55,403 nt of DNA from Candidatus Accumulibacter propinquus. Its GTDB lineage: Bacteria > Pseudomonadota > Gammaproteobacteria > Burkholderiales > Rhodocyclaceae. This document shows positions 23,732-31,773 of the stretch, in pieces (position 1 is the first letter of the stretch; each line of letters begins with the position of its first letter). Both the position numbers and the translations under genes were made by a program. The notes under the pieces are model-generated. The model did not search any database, was not told the DNA's origin, and saw only the letters and a list, made by a program, of their open reading frames with translations. The DNA is taken from the NCBI GenBank assembly GCA_016714935.1, contig JADKBU010000042.1, positions 1 to 55,403 on the forward strand, read 5' to 3'.

Positions 23732-25192
23732 TCAATCGACATGGTAATTGGGAGCTTCCTTGGTGATCTGGACGTCATGGACGTGCGATTCGCGGACGCC
23801 TGCCGAGGTGATCTCGACAAAGGCCGCCTTGGCGTGCATTTCCTCGATGGTCCGGCAGCCGAGATAGCCCATCGAAGAACGCAGACCACCCATCAGTTGA
23901 TGAACGACGGCCAGCACCGATCCCTTGTAGGGAACCCGGCCCTCGATACCTTCGGGCACCAGCTTGTCGACGTTGGCCGTTTCCTCCTGGAAGTAGCGGT
24001 CGGCGGCGCCCGCTGCCATGGCGCCGATCGAGCCCATGCCGCGGTACGATTTGTAGGAGCGCCCCTGAAACAGCTCCACCTCTCCGGGAGCTTCCTCGGT
24101 GCCGGCAAAGAGTCCACCGAGCATGACCGCGTCGCCCCCCGCGGCAATGGCCTTCGAGATGTCGCCGGAGTAGCGGATGCCGCCGTCGGCAATCATCGGC
24201 ACGCCGCTGTTCATCAGTGCGTCGTAAACCATCTGGATGGCGGTGATCTGGGGAACGCCGACGCCGGCGACGATACGCGTGGTGCAGATCGAGCCGGGGC
24301 CGATGCCGACCTTGACGCCATCGGCGCCATGCTCGACCATTGCCAGCGCGGCATCGGCCGTGGCGATGTTGCCGCCGATCACTTCGACCCGCGGAAAGTT
24401 CTTCTTGATCCAGCGGACGCGGTCGAGAACGCCCTGCGAATGCCCGTGGGCGGTGTCGACGACCATCACATCGACACCCGCTTCGGCGAGCAGCTCGGCG
24501 CGCTCTTCCGTCCCCGGGCCGACGCCGACGGCAGCGCCGACGCGCAGACGGCCAGCGCCGTCCTTGCTCGCCTCGGGGTGCTCGGTGGTCTTGATGATGT
24601 CCTTGACGGTGATCAGACCACGCAACTCGAAAGCGTCGTTGACCACCAGCACACGTTCAAGACGATGTTTGTGGATCAGCGCCTTGCCTTCCTCGACCGT
24701 TGCGCCCTCGTGCACGGTGACCAGGCGATCGCGCGGCGTCATGATGTTGCGCACCGGTTGATCGAGTTGGGTTTCGAAGCGCAGGTCGCGGTTGGTGACG
24801 ATGCCGACGACGAGTTGACCATCGAGCACCGGCACCCCCGAGATCTTGTGCAGGCGGGTCAGGGCCAGCACGTCGCGTACCGACATGTTCGGCGGGACGG
24901 TGATCGGATCCTTCAGGATTCCCGACTCGAAACGCTTGACCCTGGCGACCTCGGCGGCCTGCGCCTTCGGGCTGAGGTTCTTGTGCACAATTCCGATCCC
25001 GCCCTCCTGCGCCAGGGCGATGGCCAGGCGGCTTTCGGTGACAGTGTCCATGGCTGCCGACACCAGCGGCAGATTGAGGCTGATGTTGCGTGTCAGGCGC
25101 GTCTTGAGCGTGACATCGCGCGGCATGATCGAGGAGTGGGCGGGAAGGAGGAGGACGTCGTCGAATGTCAACGCCCTTTGGATTAATCGCAT
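23732..25192 (-). CDS. guaB: inosine-5'-monophosphate dehydrogenase
   Basis: It oxidises IMP to XMP with NAD, the rate-limiting step of guanine nucleotide synthesis. The product has 486 residues starting MRLIQRALTFDDVLLLPAHS. Two CBS domains occupy about residues 95-200 in the TIM barrel. The catalytic Cys lies in GPGSICTTRIVAGVG, and DGGIRYSGDISKA and the flap GMGSIGAM are present. Together with guaA downstream it takes IMP to GMP. A -10 box lies about 30 bases upstream of the start. Confidence 0.97.
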   Translation of the reverse strand: MRLIQRALTFDDVLLLPAHSSIMPRDVTLKTRLTRNISLNLPLVSAAMDTVTESRLAIALAQEGGIGIVHKNLSPKAQAAEVARVKRFESGILKDPITVPPNMSVRDVLALTRLHKISGVPVLDGQLVVGIVTNRDLRFETQLDQPVRNIMTPRDRLVTVHEGATVEEGKALIHKHRLERVLVVNDAFELRGLITVKDIIKTTEHPEASKDGAGRLRVGAAVGVGPGTEERAELLAEAGVDVMVVDTAHGHSQGVLDRVRWIKKNFPRVEVIGGNIATADAALAMVEHGADGVKVGIGPGSICTTRIVAGVGVPQITAIQMVYDALMNSGVPMIADGGIRYSGDISKAIAAGGDAVMLGGLFAGTEEAPGEVELFQGRSYKSYRGMGSIGAMAAGAADRYFQEETANVDKLVPEGIEGRVPYKGSVLAVVHQLMGGLRSSMGYLGCRTIEEMHAKAAFVEITSAGVRESHVHDVQITKEAPNYHVD

Positions 25193-25220
25193 GGCCTTTG
25201 ATCCGAGGTCACAAAAACGT

Positions 25221-25226
25221 ATTATA
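25221..25226 (-). promoter_or_regulatory. likely -10 box of the guaBA promoter
   Basis: Reading the minus strand, a perfect TATAAT stands 29 bases before the guaB ATG. No good TTGACA-like -35 box is found at 16-18 bases, so another factor may be needed. Confidence 0.45.
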
Positions 25227-25254
25227 CAGCCTGCCCTCCTACCGCTGAATGGCC

Positions 25255-25709
25255 ATGAAGCGCTTCGTCCTGACTGCTGCCTTGCTGTGTATTGTTGCTG
25301 CGGCGCAAGCCCAGATTTACAAGTGGCAGGACCAGAACAACCGGACCGTCATTTCCGACCGCCCACCCACCGGCATCGTCCGAAAGCCACGCACCATCGA
25401 GGCCGAGGCACCGCCCCGGCACCGCCCGCGGCGGCGGATGCCGGCAAGGCGATGGCCGATCGCGAGATGGATTTCCGGAAACGTCAGAAGGAGTCTGCGG
25501 AGCGTACCGAGAAGGCGGAAAAGGAGCAGCGGCTGACTGCCCAGAGACAGGAGGACTGCGACGCCGCCCGGCGCTCGCTGCAGGCCATGGAATCCGGAGA
25601 ACGCGTGGCGATGCGTGACGCCCGGGGTGAGCGCTACTTCCTGGACGACAGCCAGCGCCAGCAAGAGACTGCGAGAATCCGCCAGACCGTGCAGAGCAAC
25701 TGCAAGTGA
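25255..25709 (+). CDS. DUF4124-containing secreted protein, interrupted by one frameshift
   Basis: The signal peptide (KRFVLTAALLCIVAAAQA) is followed by the DUF4124 motif IYKWQDQNNRTVISDRPP, common in small periplasmic proteins of betaproteobacteria. The first frame is good to about 25411 (EAEAP). The rest, APAPPAAADAGKAM, then a charged coiled-coil region and a C-terminal RIRQTVQSNC, lies in another frame to 25709. One missing base in the C-rich stretch near 25411 explains both. The order next to guaB, rnfH and ratA is standard for betaproteobacteria, so this is probably an intact gene with a sequence error, but a real mutation cannot be excluded. Confidence 0.7.
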
Positions 25710-25716
25710 GCGCTGC

Positions 25717-26037
25717 CTATTCGCCCTCGCTGTCGCCGGCACCCTTTTTCATGACCTTGCCTTCGGCCGCCCGCTGCTTGCGTACTTCCTTCGGGTCGGC
25801 GATCAGGGGGCGGTAGATTTCCACGCGGTCGCGATCGCGCAGGACGGTGTCGAGTTTTCCGAGCTTGGCGAAGATACCGATCTTGTTCCTGGTCAGATCG
25901 ATTTCCGGATGCTTCTGCAGCAGTCCGGAAGCTTCGATTGCCTGCCGCACGGTGCTGCCCGTCGGCAACTGCAAACGCACCAACTGCTGCTTCGTCGGCA
26001 GGGCGTAGATCACTTCAATCGCCAGCATCTCAGACAT
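25717..26037 (-). CDS. rnfH: RnfH family ubiquitin-like protein
   Basis: The product has 106 residues from MSEMLAIEVIYALP. The beta-grasp fold appears as IEVIYALPTKQQLVRLQLP, TVRQAIEASGLL, NKIGIFAKL and DRDRVEIYRPLIADPKEVRKQRA, the last being the strongly conserved family signature. Its function in these genomes is not settled; the name comes from linkage to rnf genes in some species. It overlaps ratA by 8 bases, and the pair is widely conserved. Confidence 0.92.
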   Translation of the reverse strand: MSEMLAIEVIYALPTKQQLVRLQLPTGSTVRQAIEASGLLQKHPEIDLTRNKIGIFAKLGKLDTVLRDRDRVEIYRPLIADPKEVRKQRAAEGKVMKKGAGDSEGE

Positions 26038-26467
26038 TGGGCAGCCCATGGACCTCGTTCGCACGCCTCACGAACGCGTCGACGAAGGTGTTGGCGATCT
26101 GGCTGAAGACCGGGCCGATCACCTTCTCGAACATCTTGCTGGAGAACTCGTAGGAGAGCTGGAATTCGATCTTGCAGGCGTGTTCGGCCAGGGGCTTGAA
26201 GCGCCATAAACCGTCGAGCCGGCGAAACGGACCATCCACCAGCGTGATGCGCATCCAGAACGGGCATTCCTTGTCGTTCTCGGTGGTGAAATGCGACTTG
26301 ACGCTGCGGTAGTTGATGTGCAGCGTGGCGACCGTCTTGCTGTGGTCACGGAATTCACAGCGGGTCTTGCTGCACCAGGGGAGGAACTGCGGATAGTCCT
26401 CGACACGGTCGACCAGATCGAACATCTGTTGCGATGAACGTTCGATCAGCACCGACTTGTTGACCAT
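26030..26467 (-). CDS. ratA: RatA-like SRPBCC (Coq10/START) family protein
   Basis: The product has 145 residues; the second ATG (26467) is preferred because GAGG lies six bases before it. The fold begins VNKSVLIERSSQQMFDLVDRVEDYPQFLPWC, the standard family start, and ends IGPVFSQIANTFVDAFVRRA. RatA was reported in E. coli as a 50S-binding toxin that blocks subunit joining, while the same family in eukaryotes (Coq10) binds ubiquinone. Which applies here is unknown. It is divergent from smpB, with 84 bases between the starts. Confidence 0.9.
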   Translation of the reverse strand: MVNKSVLIERSSQQMFDLVDRVEDYPQFLPWCSKTRCEFRDHSKTVATLHINYRSVKSHFTTENDKECPFWMRITLVDGPFRRLDGLWRFKPLAEHACKIEFQLSYEFSSKMFEKVIGPVFSQIANTFVDAFVRRANEVHGLPNV

Positions 26468-26551
26468 GGCCATCCTCTGCCATCTCCCGTGAATCCTGTA
26501 GAATCGACGATTCTAGCACTCCCGAACCTTGATCACCTGAGAAACGGCATC

Positions 26552-26998
26552 ATGAGCATCGTCGCCAACAAGAAGGCCTTTCATGACTACTTCATAGAAG
26601 AGAAGCTGGAAGCGGGCATCGCGCTGGAGGGCTGGGAGGTGAAGGCGATCCGCGGCGGCCGGGCGAGCATCAAGGAAGCGTACGTGGTCATCCGCAATGG
26701 CGAGATTTTTCTCTTCGGGATGCATATCACGCCGCTCCTGGCCGCGTCGTCGCACGTCAAACCCGACCCGGTCCGCACCCGCAAGTTGCTGCTGCACAGC
26801 CGCCAGATCGGCAAGCTGATCGGCCAGGTCGAACGTGCCGGCTACACCCTGCTGCCGCTGGACCTGCACTTCCAGCGCGGCCGCATCAAGGTCGAGATCG
26901 GTCTTGCCAAGGGCAAGAAACAACACGACAAGCGCGAGGCCGAGAAGGAGCGCGACTGGGTGCGTGAGAAGGCGCGTCTGATGCGGGTCAAGGTCTAG
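26552..26998 (+). CDS. smpB: SsrA-binding protein SmpB
   Basis: This small basic protein carries tmRNA to stalled ribosomes for trans-translation. The product has 148 residues from MSIVANKKAFHDYFI. Family landmarks are EAGIALEGWEVKAIRGGRASIKEAYV, the central oligonucleotide-binding barrel, ALAxGKKxHDKRE-type sequence as LAKGKKQHDKREAEKERD, and the basic tail. The more upstream GTG/ATG at 26489 is in the leader. The ssrA gene is not in the window. Confidence 0.96.
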   Translation: MSIVANKKAFHDYFIEEKLEAGIALEGWEVKAIRGGRASIKEAYVVIRNGEIFLFGMHITPLLAASSHVKPDPVRTRKLLLHSRQIGKLIGQVERAGYTLLPLDLHFQRGRIKVEIGLAKGKKQHDKREAEKERDWVREKARLMRVKV

Positions 26999-27045
26999 AC
27001 AGAGCCTGCGGAGCGGCATCGGCATGGCGTGCAGTCGAGCAGCCG

Positions 27046-27798
27046 TCAGCTCAGGTGCCGCAACGATTGCTGCTGTCGCTTCTCCGAGCGTGCGGCTTCG
27101 CCGAGGCGCAGACGCACGAAGTTGATGTGCGTCTGCGCAGCCAGCCGGGCGGCCTCGGGTTGGCGACCAACGATCGCCTCGCGTATGGCCGCGTGCTGGC
27201 TCATCAACTGGCGACCGATTTCCGGACTCACCGCCATTTCCCGCAGACTGCGCCGTACATGCTCATGCAACAGGCGCAGAACGCTTGCCACGAGATGACT
27301 GAACAGGGCGTTGTGCGCCGAATCGGCGATGGTCAGGTGAAAGGCGACGTCAGCCGCCACCTGCGCACGCCGATCGTCGGCAGCATAGGCAGCGTCCAGA
27401 CGCGCATACGCCTGTCCCAGTCGCTGCAGATCGGTGTCGGTGGCTCTTAGCGCGGCCAGTTCGGCTGCCGACGCCTCCAGCAGATAGCGGAACTCGAATA
27501 CGTCGTCCTGTAGCGAGGGGTGCTGATCCATCAACTGTTGCCAGGGATCGACGAAGCTGCTTTCCAGCCGGTCGGTGACGTAAGTACCGCCACCGTGACG
27601 ACTGACCAGCAGTTCCCGGGAGACCAGTTGTTTGAGCGCTTCGCGCAGGGAAGGGCGCGAAACCCCCAGTTCGATCGCCAGTTCGCGTTCGGCCGGCAGG
27701 CGGTCGCCAGGCTTCAGTGAGCCCTCAAGAATGCGCGCCTCCAGTTGATGAGCGATGGCGTCCGGAATGCGCGGCAGGTTGAGCTTGCTGTAATTCAT
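27046..27798 (-). CDS. GntR family (FadR/FCD subfamily) regulator of lactate genes
   Basis: The product has 250 residues from ATG 27798. The N-terminal winged helix-turn-helix has GDRLPAERELAIELGVSRPSLREAL and the wing VSRHGGGTYV. The C-terminal FCD ligand domain shows ETRYLLE-type sequence as FRYLLEASAAELAA, VAFHLTIADSAHN, HEHVRRSL and MSQHAAI, with His residues placed to bind metal or an acid ligand. It faces the lutACB operon across 197 bases that hold a promoter and two GGT-CTT-ACC operators, the kind of site used by PdhR/LldR-like repressors. It is likely a lactate-responsive repressor. Confidence 0.88.
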   Translation of the reverse strand: MNYSKLNLPRIPDAIAHQLEARILEGSLKPGDRLPAERELAIELGVSRPSLREALKQLVSRELLVSRHGGGTYVTDRLESSFVDPWQQLMDQHPSLQDDVFEFRYLLEASAAELAALRATDTDLQRLGQAYARLDAAYAADDRRAQVAADVAFHLTIADSAHNALFSHLVASVLRLLHEHVRRSLREMAVSPEIGRQLMSQHAAIREAIVGRQPEAARLAAQTHINFVRLRLGEAARSEKRQQQSLRHLS

Positions 27799-27844
27799 GC
27801 GGGTGGCCCGGTGTCGTCTGCCTGGATTATTGCAGGAGTCGGCC

Positions 27845-27853
27845 GGTCTTACC
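27845..27853. promoter_or_regulatory. GGTCTTACC operator, regulator-proximal
   Basis: GGTCTTACC is a GGT-N3-ACC dyad, 47 bases upstream of the regulator start. The same nine bases recur at 27942-27950 beside the lut promoter. The pair could allow autoregulation and looping. Confidence 0.5.
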
Positions 27854-27901
27854 AGTTTCCTGGGCCGGCCGACCGATACCCCAGGGACCCTTGCCAGGAC
27901 A

Positions 27902-27930
27902 TTGACAAAGCGCACCGACCGACTTATTGT
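27902..27930 (+). promoter_or_regulatory. sigma-70 promoter of lutACB
   Basis: A perfect -35 box TTGACA (27902-27907), a 17-base spacer and the -10 box TATTGT (27925-27930) stand 66 bases before the lutA start. The transcript would begin near 27937, so the operator at 27941-27951 overlaps the first transcribed bases. Confidence 0.7.
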
Positions 27931-27940
27931 ACCTGGAAAT

Positions 27941-27951
27941 TGGTCTTACCA
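27941..27951. promoter_or_regulatory. TGGTCTTACCA operator at the lut transcription start
   Basis: TGGTCTTACCA is a perfect dyad around CTT. It lies directly downstream of the -10 box, where a bound repressor would block transcription. It resembles the TGGTnnnACCA sites known for PdhR/LldR-type GntR proteins. Confidence 0.6.
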
Positions 27952-27995
27952 CTTCTCCGCCAACCATCCACCAACCGAGACAAGAGGAGTCAGCC

Positions 27996-28778
27996 ATGGA
28001 CGAAGCAGGCCGCCGCCACTACCCGGAAAAGCCAGCGAGGGTTTACCTCTTCGGGACTTGCCTGATTGATCTCTTCTGTCCGGAGGCCGGCATGGATGCC
28101 GTTCGTCTGCTCGAGCGCGAGGGGATCGAGGTGCATTTTCCCGCCGCTCAGACCTGCTGTGGGCAACCGGCGCATAGCAGCGGTTTTCCCGAACAGACCC
28201 GCGCCGTGGCGCTCGCCCAATTGCGCCTGTTTCCGGAAGCGTGGCCGGTGATCGTCCCTTCCGGTTCCTGCGCGGGCATGATGCGTCACCACTATCCGCG
28301 GATTTTCGCCGACGATCCGCGCTTGCTGTCGGAGGCCAGTGCGCTCGCAGAACGAGTCTTCGAGTTCACCGAGTTTCTTCTCCATGTTGCCCGCGTCAGA
28401 CTGACGGATCGTGGAGCCCCGGCACGTGTCGCGCTGCACACCTCGTGCGCCGCCCGTCGCGAGATGGGTACGCATGTGCACGCGCGCACGCTGCTCGGCC
28501 AGTTGCCCCGGGTGGAAGTCGCCATGCACACGCATGAATCCGAATGTTGCGGCTTTGGTGGCACGTTCTCGCTCAAACACCCGGCGATCTCGTCGGCGAT
28601 GGCCGGCGACAAGGTCGAAGCGCTCAAGCAGACCGGCGCGCAGACCTTTCTCTCGGCGGATTGCGGCTGCATGCTGAACCTCAACCACACCCTGCAGAAA
28701 CGTGGCGACCCCTTGCAGGGCCAGCATCTGGCGACGTTCCTTTGGCAGCGCACCGGTGCTGAAGGGGAGCAGCGATGA
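27996..28778 (+). CDS. lutA: L-lactate utilisation Fe-S oxidoreductase subunit LutA
   Basis: The product has 260 residues from ATG 27996, preceded by AAGAGGAG. Two CCG domains are clear: TCCGQPAHSSG at about residue 47 and ECCGFGGTFS at about 187. These Cys-rich repeats bind the Fe-S cluster, and further cysteines occur in SGSCAGMM and SADCGCMLN. With LutB and LutC it oxidises L-lactate to pyruvate, passing electrons to the respiratory chain. It overlaps lutC by 4 bases. No lactate permease lies in the window. Confidence 0.92.
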   Translation: MDEAGRRHYPEKPARVYLFGTCLIDLFCPEAGMDAVRLLEREGIEVHFPAAQTCCGQPAHSSGFPEQTRAVALAQLRLFPEAWPVIVPSGSCAGMMRHHYPRIFADDPRLLSEASALAERVFEFTEFLLHVARVRLTDRGAPARVALHTSCAARREMGTHVHARTLLGQLPRVEVAMHTHESECCGFGGTFSLKHPAISSAMAGDKVEALKQTGAQTFLSADCGCMLNLNHTLQKRGDPLQGQHLATFLWQRTGAEGEQR

Positions 28779-29446
28779 GCGCGCGTGCCAACATCCTGCA
28801 GCGTCTGCGGGCGGCGCCGCAGGCTACGCCGCCGCTGCCGCCCGACGTACCGGCCTTCCATGCGGCGTGCCACGCCGGGCTGGCGGCAGGCACGCGCGCC
28901 GCGCGCATCGCCCTGTTCTGCGAGAAGATGGCTTTCTGGCACGGCGAGGTGGTACGGGTGACGCGCGCCAACTGGCCGCAGACCTTGCGCGAACTCTGCG
29001 TGACCAAAGGCGTACGCTCGCTGCTCCACGGCGAGCCGCACACGGCGGCGCTGCGTGCCGCCGGTATCGGCGGCCTGAAACCTTACGACCGACCGGTGGA
29101 CGCCTGGAAGAAGGAACTGTTCGAAGATACGGATGCCAGCCTGACCTCGACGCGCGGTGGGATCGCCGAGACCGGCACGCTGATCATCTGGCCGGACGTC
29201 GACGAACCGCGCCTGATGTCGCTGGTGCCACCGATCCATTTCGCGCTGCTCGACGCCGACCAGCTTTACGACGATCTGTTCGGGGCGATGCGCGAACAGC
29301 GCTGGAGCAGCGGCATGCCGACCAACGCGCTGCTCGTTTCGGGTCCATCGAAGACGGCCGATATCCAGGTGACGCTGGCTTATGGCGCACATGGCCCGAA
29401 GGAGTTGGTCGTGCTGATGCTGGTCAATGAGGAGGAACTGAAATGA
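28775..29446 (+). CDS. lutC: LUD-domain lactate utilisation protein LutC
   Basis: The product has 223 residues. The LUD fold is recognised by DASLTSTRGGIAETGTLIIWP and by MPTNALLVSGPSKTADIQ near the C-terminus. The protein is the small third subunit of the LutABC lactate oxidation complex. It overlaps lutA and lutB by 4 bases each (ATGA type), so the three are made in fixed proportion. The order here is lutA-lutC-lutB rather than A-B-C. Confidence 0.9.
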   Translation: MSARANILQRLRAAPQATPPLPPDVPAFHAACHAGLAAGTRAARIALFCEKMAFWHGEVVRVTRANWPQTLRELCVTKGVRSLLHGEPHTAALRAAGIGGLKPYDRPVDAWKKELFEDTDASLTSTRGGIAETGTLIIWPDVDEPRLMSLVPPIHFALLDADQLYDDLFGAMREQRWSSGMPTNALLVSGPSKTADIQVTLAYGAHGPKELVVLMLVNEEELK

Positions 29447-30879
29447 ACGCCCCCCTGCAGTTCGTTCCCGCCAGCGCATTCAAACAGCGCGCGGCGGCAG
29501 CGGTGGCCGATGCCCATCTGCGCAGCAGCTTCCGCAACGCCATGGATTTCCTGATCGCGCGGCGCGCGGCGCAATTTCCCGATGCGCCGGCGCTCGAACG
29601 CCAGCGCGCCTTTGCCGAGCACATCCGCAAGTACAGTCTGGCGCGCTTGCCCGACCTGCTCGAACAACTCGAACGCAAGCTGACCGACAATGGTGTCAGC
29701 GTGCATTGGGCCGAGACTCCGGAAGAGGCCAACCGGATCATCATCGACATCGCGCGTCGCCATTCGACCCGACTGATGGTCAAGGGCAAGTCGATGGTCA
29801 GCGAAGAGATCGAGCTCAACCATGCGATGGCCGACGCCGGCATGGAGGCGCTGGAGAGCGACATGGGCGAATACATCGTCCAGCTTGACGGCGAGAAGCC
29901 TTCGCACATCATCATGCCGGCAATTCACAAGACCAAGCAGCAGATCGCCCGCCTGTTCGCCGAGAAAGTGCCGGGTGCCGCGTATACCGACTCGGTTGAC
30001 GAACTGATCGGCATTGGCCGCGCCGTGCTGCGCGAGAAGTTCATGACCGCCGAGATCGGGCTGTCGGGGGTGAACTTCGCCGTCGCCGAAACCGGCACCC
30101 TGTGTCTGGTCGAGAACGAAGGCAACGGCCGCATGTGTACCACCGTTCCCGACGTGCATATCGCGATTACCGGCATCGAAAAAGTGGTCGAGAAACTCGA
30201 ACACGTGCCGCCGCTGCTCGCCTTGCTGACGCGCTCGGCCACCGGTCAGGCGATCACCACCTACTTCAACATGATCAGCGGCCCGCGCAAGCCGGGCGAA
30301 AAGGATGGTCCACGCGAGTTGCATCTGGTGCTGGTCGACAATGGTCGCACGCAGGCCTACGGCGACGAGCAACTGCGTTCGACGCTGCAATGCATCCGTT
30401 GCGGCGCGTGCATGAATCACTGTCCGGTCTACACCCGTATCGGCGGCCACGCCTATGGCTCGACCTATCCCGGCCCGATCGGCGCCATCGTTTCGCCACA
30501 TATGCTGGGACTCGCTGCCACGCACGTGCTGCCGACCGCTTCCAGTCTGTGCGGCGCCTGCGGGGAAGTCTGTCCGGTGCGGATTCCGATTCCTGATCTG
30601 CTGATCCGACTGCGCGGCGAGGCACAGCACGCCGCCCGACCCGGCGAGAAGCCGATGCTCGGTCAGGGGGCTGCGCAGAGCCGCCTGATCGACATCATCT
30701 GGGCGGGGTGGGCCGCGCTGTATACCCGGCCGGCGCTGTATCGTGCCTTCGGCTGGTTGGCGACCCGTTTCAGGGCGCTGACGCCGCCGATGCAGTCGGG
30801 CTGGACGGCCAGTCGTACGCCGCTGCAGCCGGCCAGGCGGACGCTGCACGAGCAGATGGCGGCCAGAAAGCGGTCCTGA
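29443..30879 (+). CDS. lutB: LutB iron-sulfur LUD-domain protein
   Basis: The product has 478 residues. The N-terminal LUD domain contains VKGKSMVSEEIELNHA and AVAETGTLCLVENEGNGR. The C-terminal part carries two 4Fe-4S sites, CIRCGACMNHCPVY (about 316-330) and CGACGEVCPVRIP (about 370-382), followed by a DUF3390-like tail. It is the electron-transfer subunit of the lactate oxidation complex. No terminator is visible between its stop and the convergent hydrolase gene 31 bases on. Confidence 0.93.
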   Translation: MNAPLQFVPASAFKQRAAAAVADAHLRSSFRNAMDFLIARRAAQFPDAPALERQRAFAEHIRKYSLARLPDLLEQLERKLTDNGVSVHWAETPEEANRIIIDIARRHSTRLMVKGKSMVSEEIELNHAMADAGMEALESDMGEYIVQLDGEKPSHIIMPAIHKTKQQIARLFAEKVPGAAYTDSVDELIGIGRAVLREKFMTAEIGLSGVNFAVAETGTLCLVENEGNGRMCTTVPDVHIAITGIEKVVEKLEHVPPLLALLTRSATGQAITTYFNMISGPRKPGEKDGPRELHLVLVDNGRTQAYGDEQLRSTLQCIRCGACMNHCPVYTRIGGHAYGSTYPGPIGAIVSPHMLGLAATHVLPTASSLCGACGEVCPVRIPIPDLLIRLRGEAQHAARPGEKPMLGQGAAQSRLIDIIWAGWAALYTRPALYRAFGWLATRFRALTPPMQSGWTASRTPLQPARRTLHEQMAARKRS

Positions 30880-30910
30880 AGCGTCCTGCGGAGCGCCAGC
30901 GCCGCGGTCT

Positions 30911-31759
30911 TCAGCGGCTGCTGCCCAACAGGAAGGCGACGGCCTGATCCCACCAGGCGTCGTCGAGGGCGTCGAACCAGTCGTTGTGCCCGGCGCCTTC
31001 GATCACCGACAGGCGTCGGGGTTCGCCAAGTGCGTCGTAAAGCGCCCTGCCGAAGCGGGCGGGAACGATTCTGTCGTCACCGGCAATGACCACCAATATC
31101 GGGCGGCCGAATCCCGCGAGGTGGGTGGTGCTGTCGTAGCGGTCGCGCAACAGCCAGCGCACGGGCAGTAGCGGATAGTGATGGCTGGCGACGTGTTCGA
31201 GCCTGTCCCAAGGCGTAAACAGCAGCAGGCCGGTGATCGTTGCGCGCGCCCGCGCGCTGGCCGCCGCCGCGACGCCGGCACCCAGCGATTCGCCGATGAT
31301 CAGCAGCGGTCCGCCGTAGCGACCGTGCGCGAGGGCGATCGTCTGTTCTGTGTCGGTCACCAGGTTCTCCTCGCCGACTTGGCCGCTGCGCGGCCCGTAA
31401 GCCGGATACTCGGCGAGGATGACACGCAGGCCGTGTCGCGACAGGGCGTCGACGTAAAACTGACGATGCCCGGCGTGCCCGGCGTTGCCATGAAAGACAA
31501 TCGCCGTGCCGCGTGCTGGAGCGGTCGGTTCGGCCAGCAGGCCGCGGAAGTCGGTGGCTGACGGCCACGGCGCAAGTCCGCCCGCGACCATTTCCGCCAC
31601 AGTGGCCCGGTCCGGGTAGTAGAGCAGGTGATCCTGGAACATGGCAATTCCCGTACAGGTCAGGAGATAGGCCAGCAACGCGCCGAGCAGTCCGCGTCGC
31701 AGCGTCGCTGCCGATCGCCCGATGCCCTTCGAACAGGTGGTGTACATGCCGCTGAACAA
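30911..31759 (-). CDS. alpha/beta hydrolase, membrane-anchored
   Basis: The product has 282 residues; ATG 31747 is an alternative start. The N-terminal hydrophobic helix (LLGALLAYLLTCTGIAMF) is followed by the typical start of this subfamily (FQDHLLYYPDR). The oxyanion region FHGNAGHAGHR, the nucleophile elbow IIGESLGAG with Ser, the acid in VIAGDDRIVP and the base in GAGHNDWF follow. It is likely a serine esterase or peptidase facing the periplasm; the substrate is unknown. It lies 14 bases after the ClpX-like gene in the same direction, suggesting co-transcription. Confidence 0.85.
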   Translation of the reverse strand: MFSGMYTTCSKGIGRSAATLRRGLLGALLAYLLTCTGIAMFQDHLLYYPDRATVAEMVAGGLAPWPSATDFRGLLAEPTAPARGTAIVFHGNAGHAGHRQFYVDALSRHGLRVILAEYPAYGPRSGQVGEENLVTDTEQTIALAHGRYGGPLLIIGESLGAGVAAAASARARATITGLLLFTPWDRLEHVASHHYPLLPVRWLLRDRYDSTTHLAGFGRPILVVIAGDDRIVPARFGRALYDALGEPRRLSVIEGAGHNDWFDALDDAWWDQAVAFLLGSSR

Positions 31760-31773
31760 CCGCCGCGCCGCCG

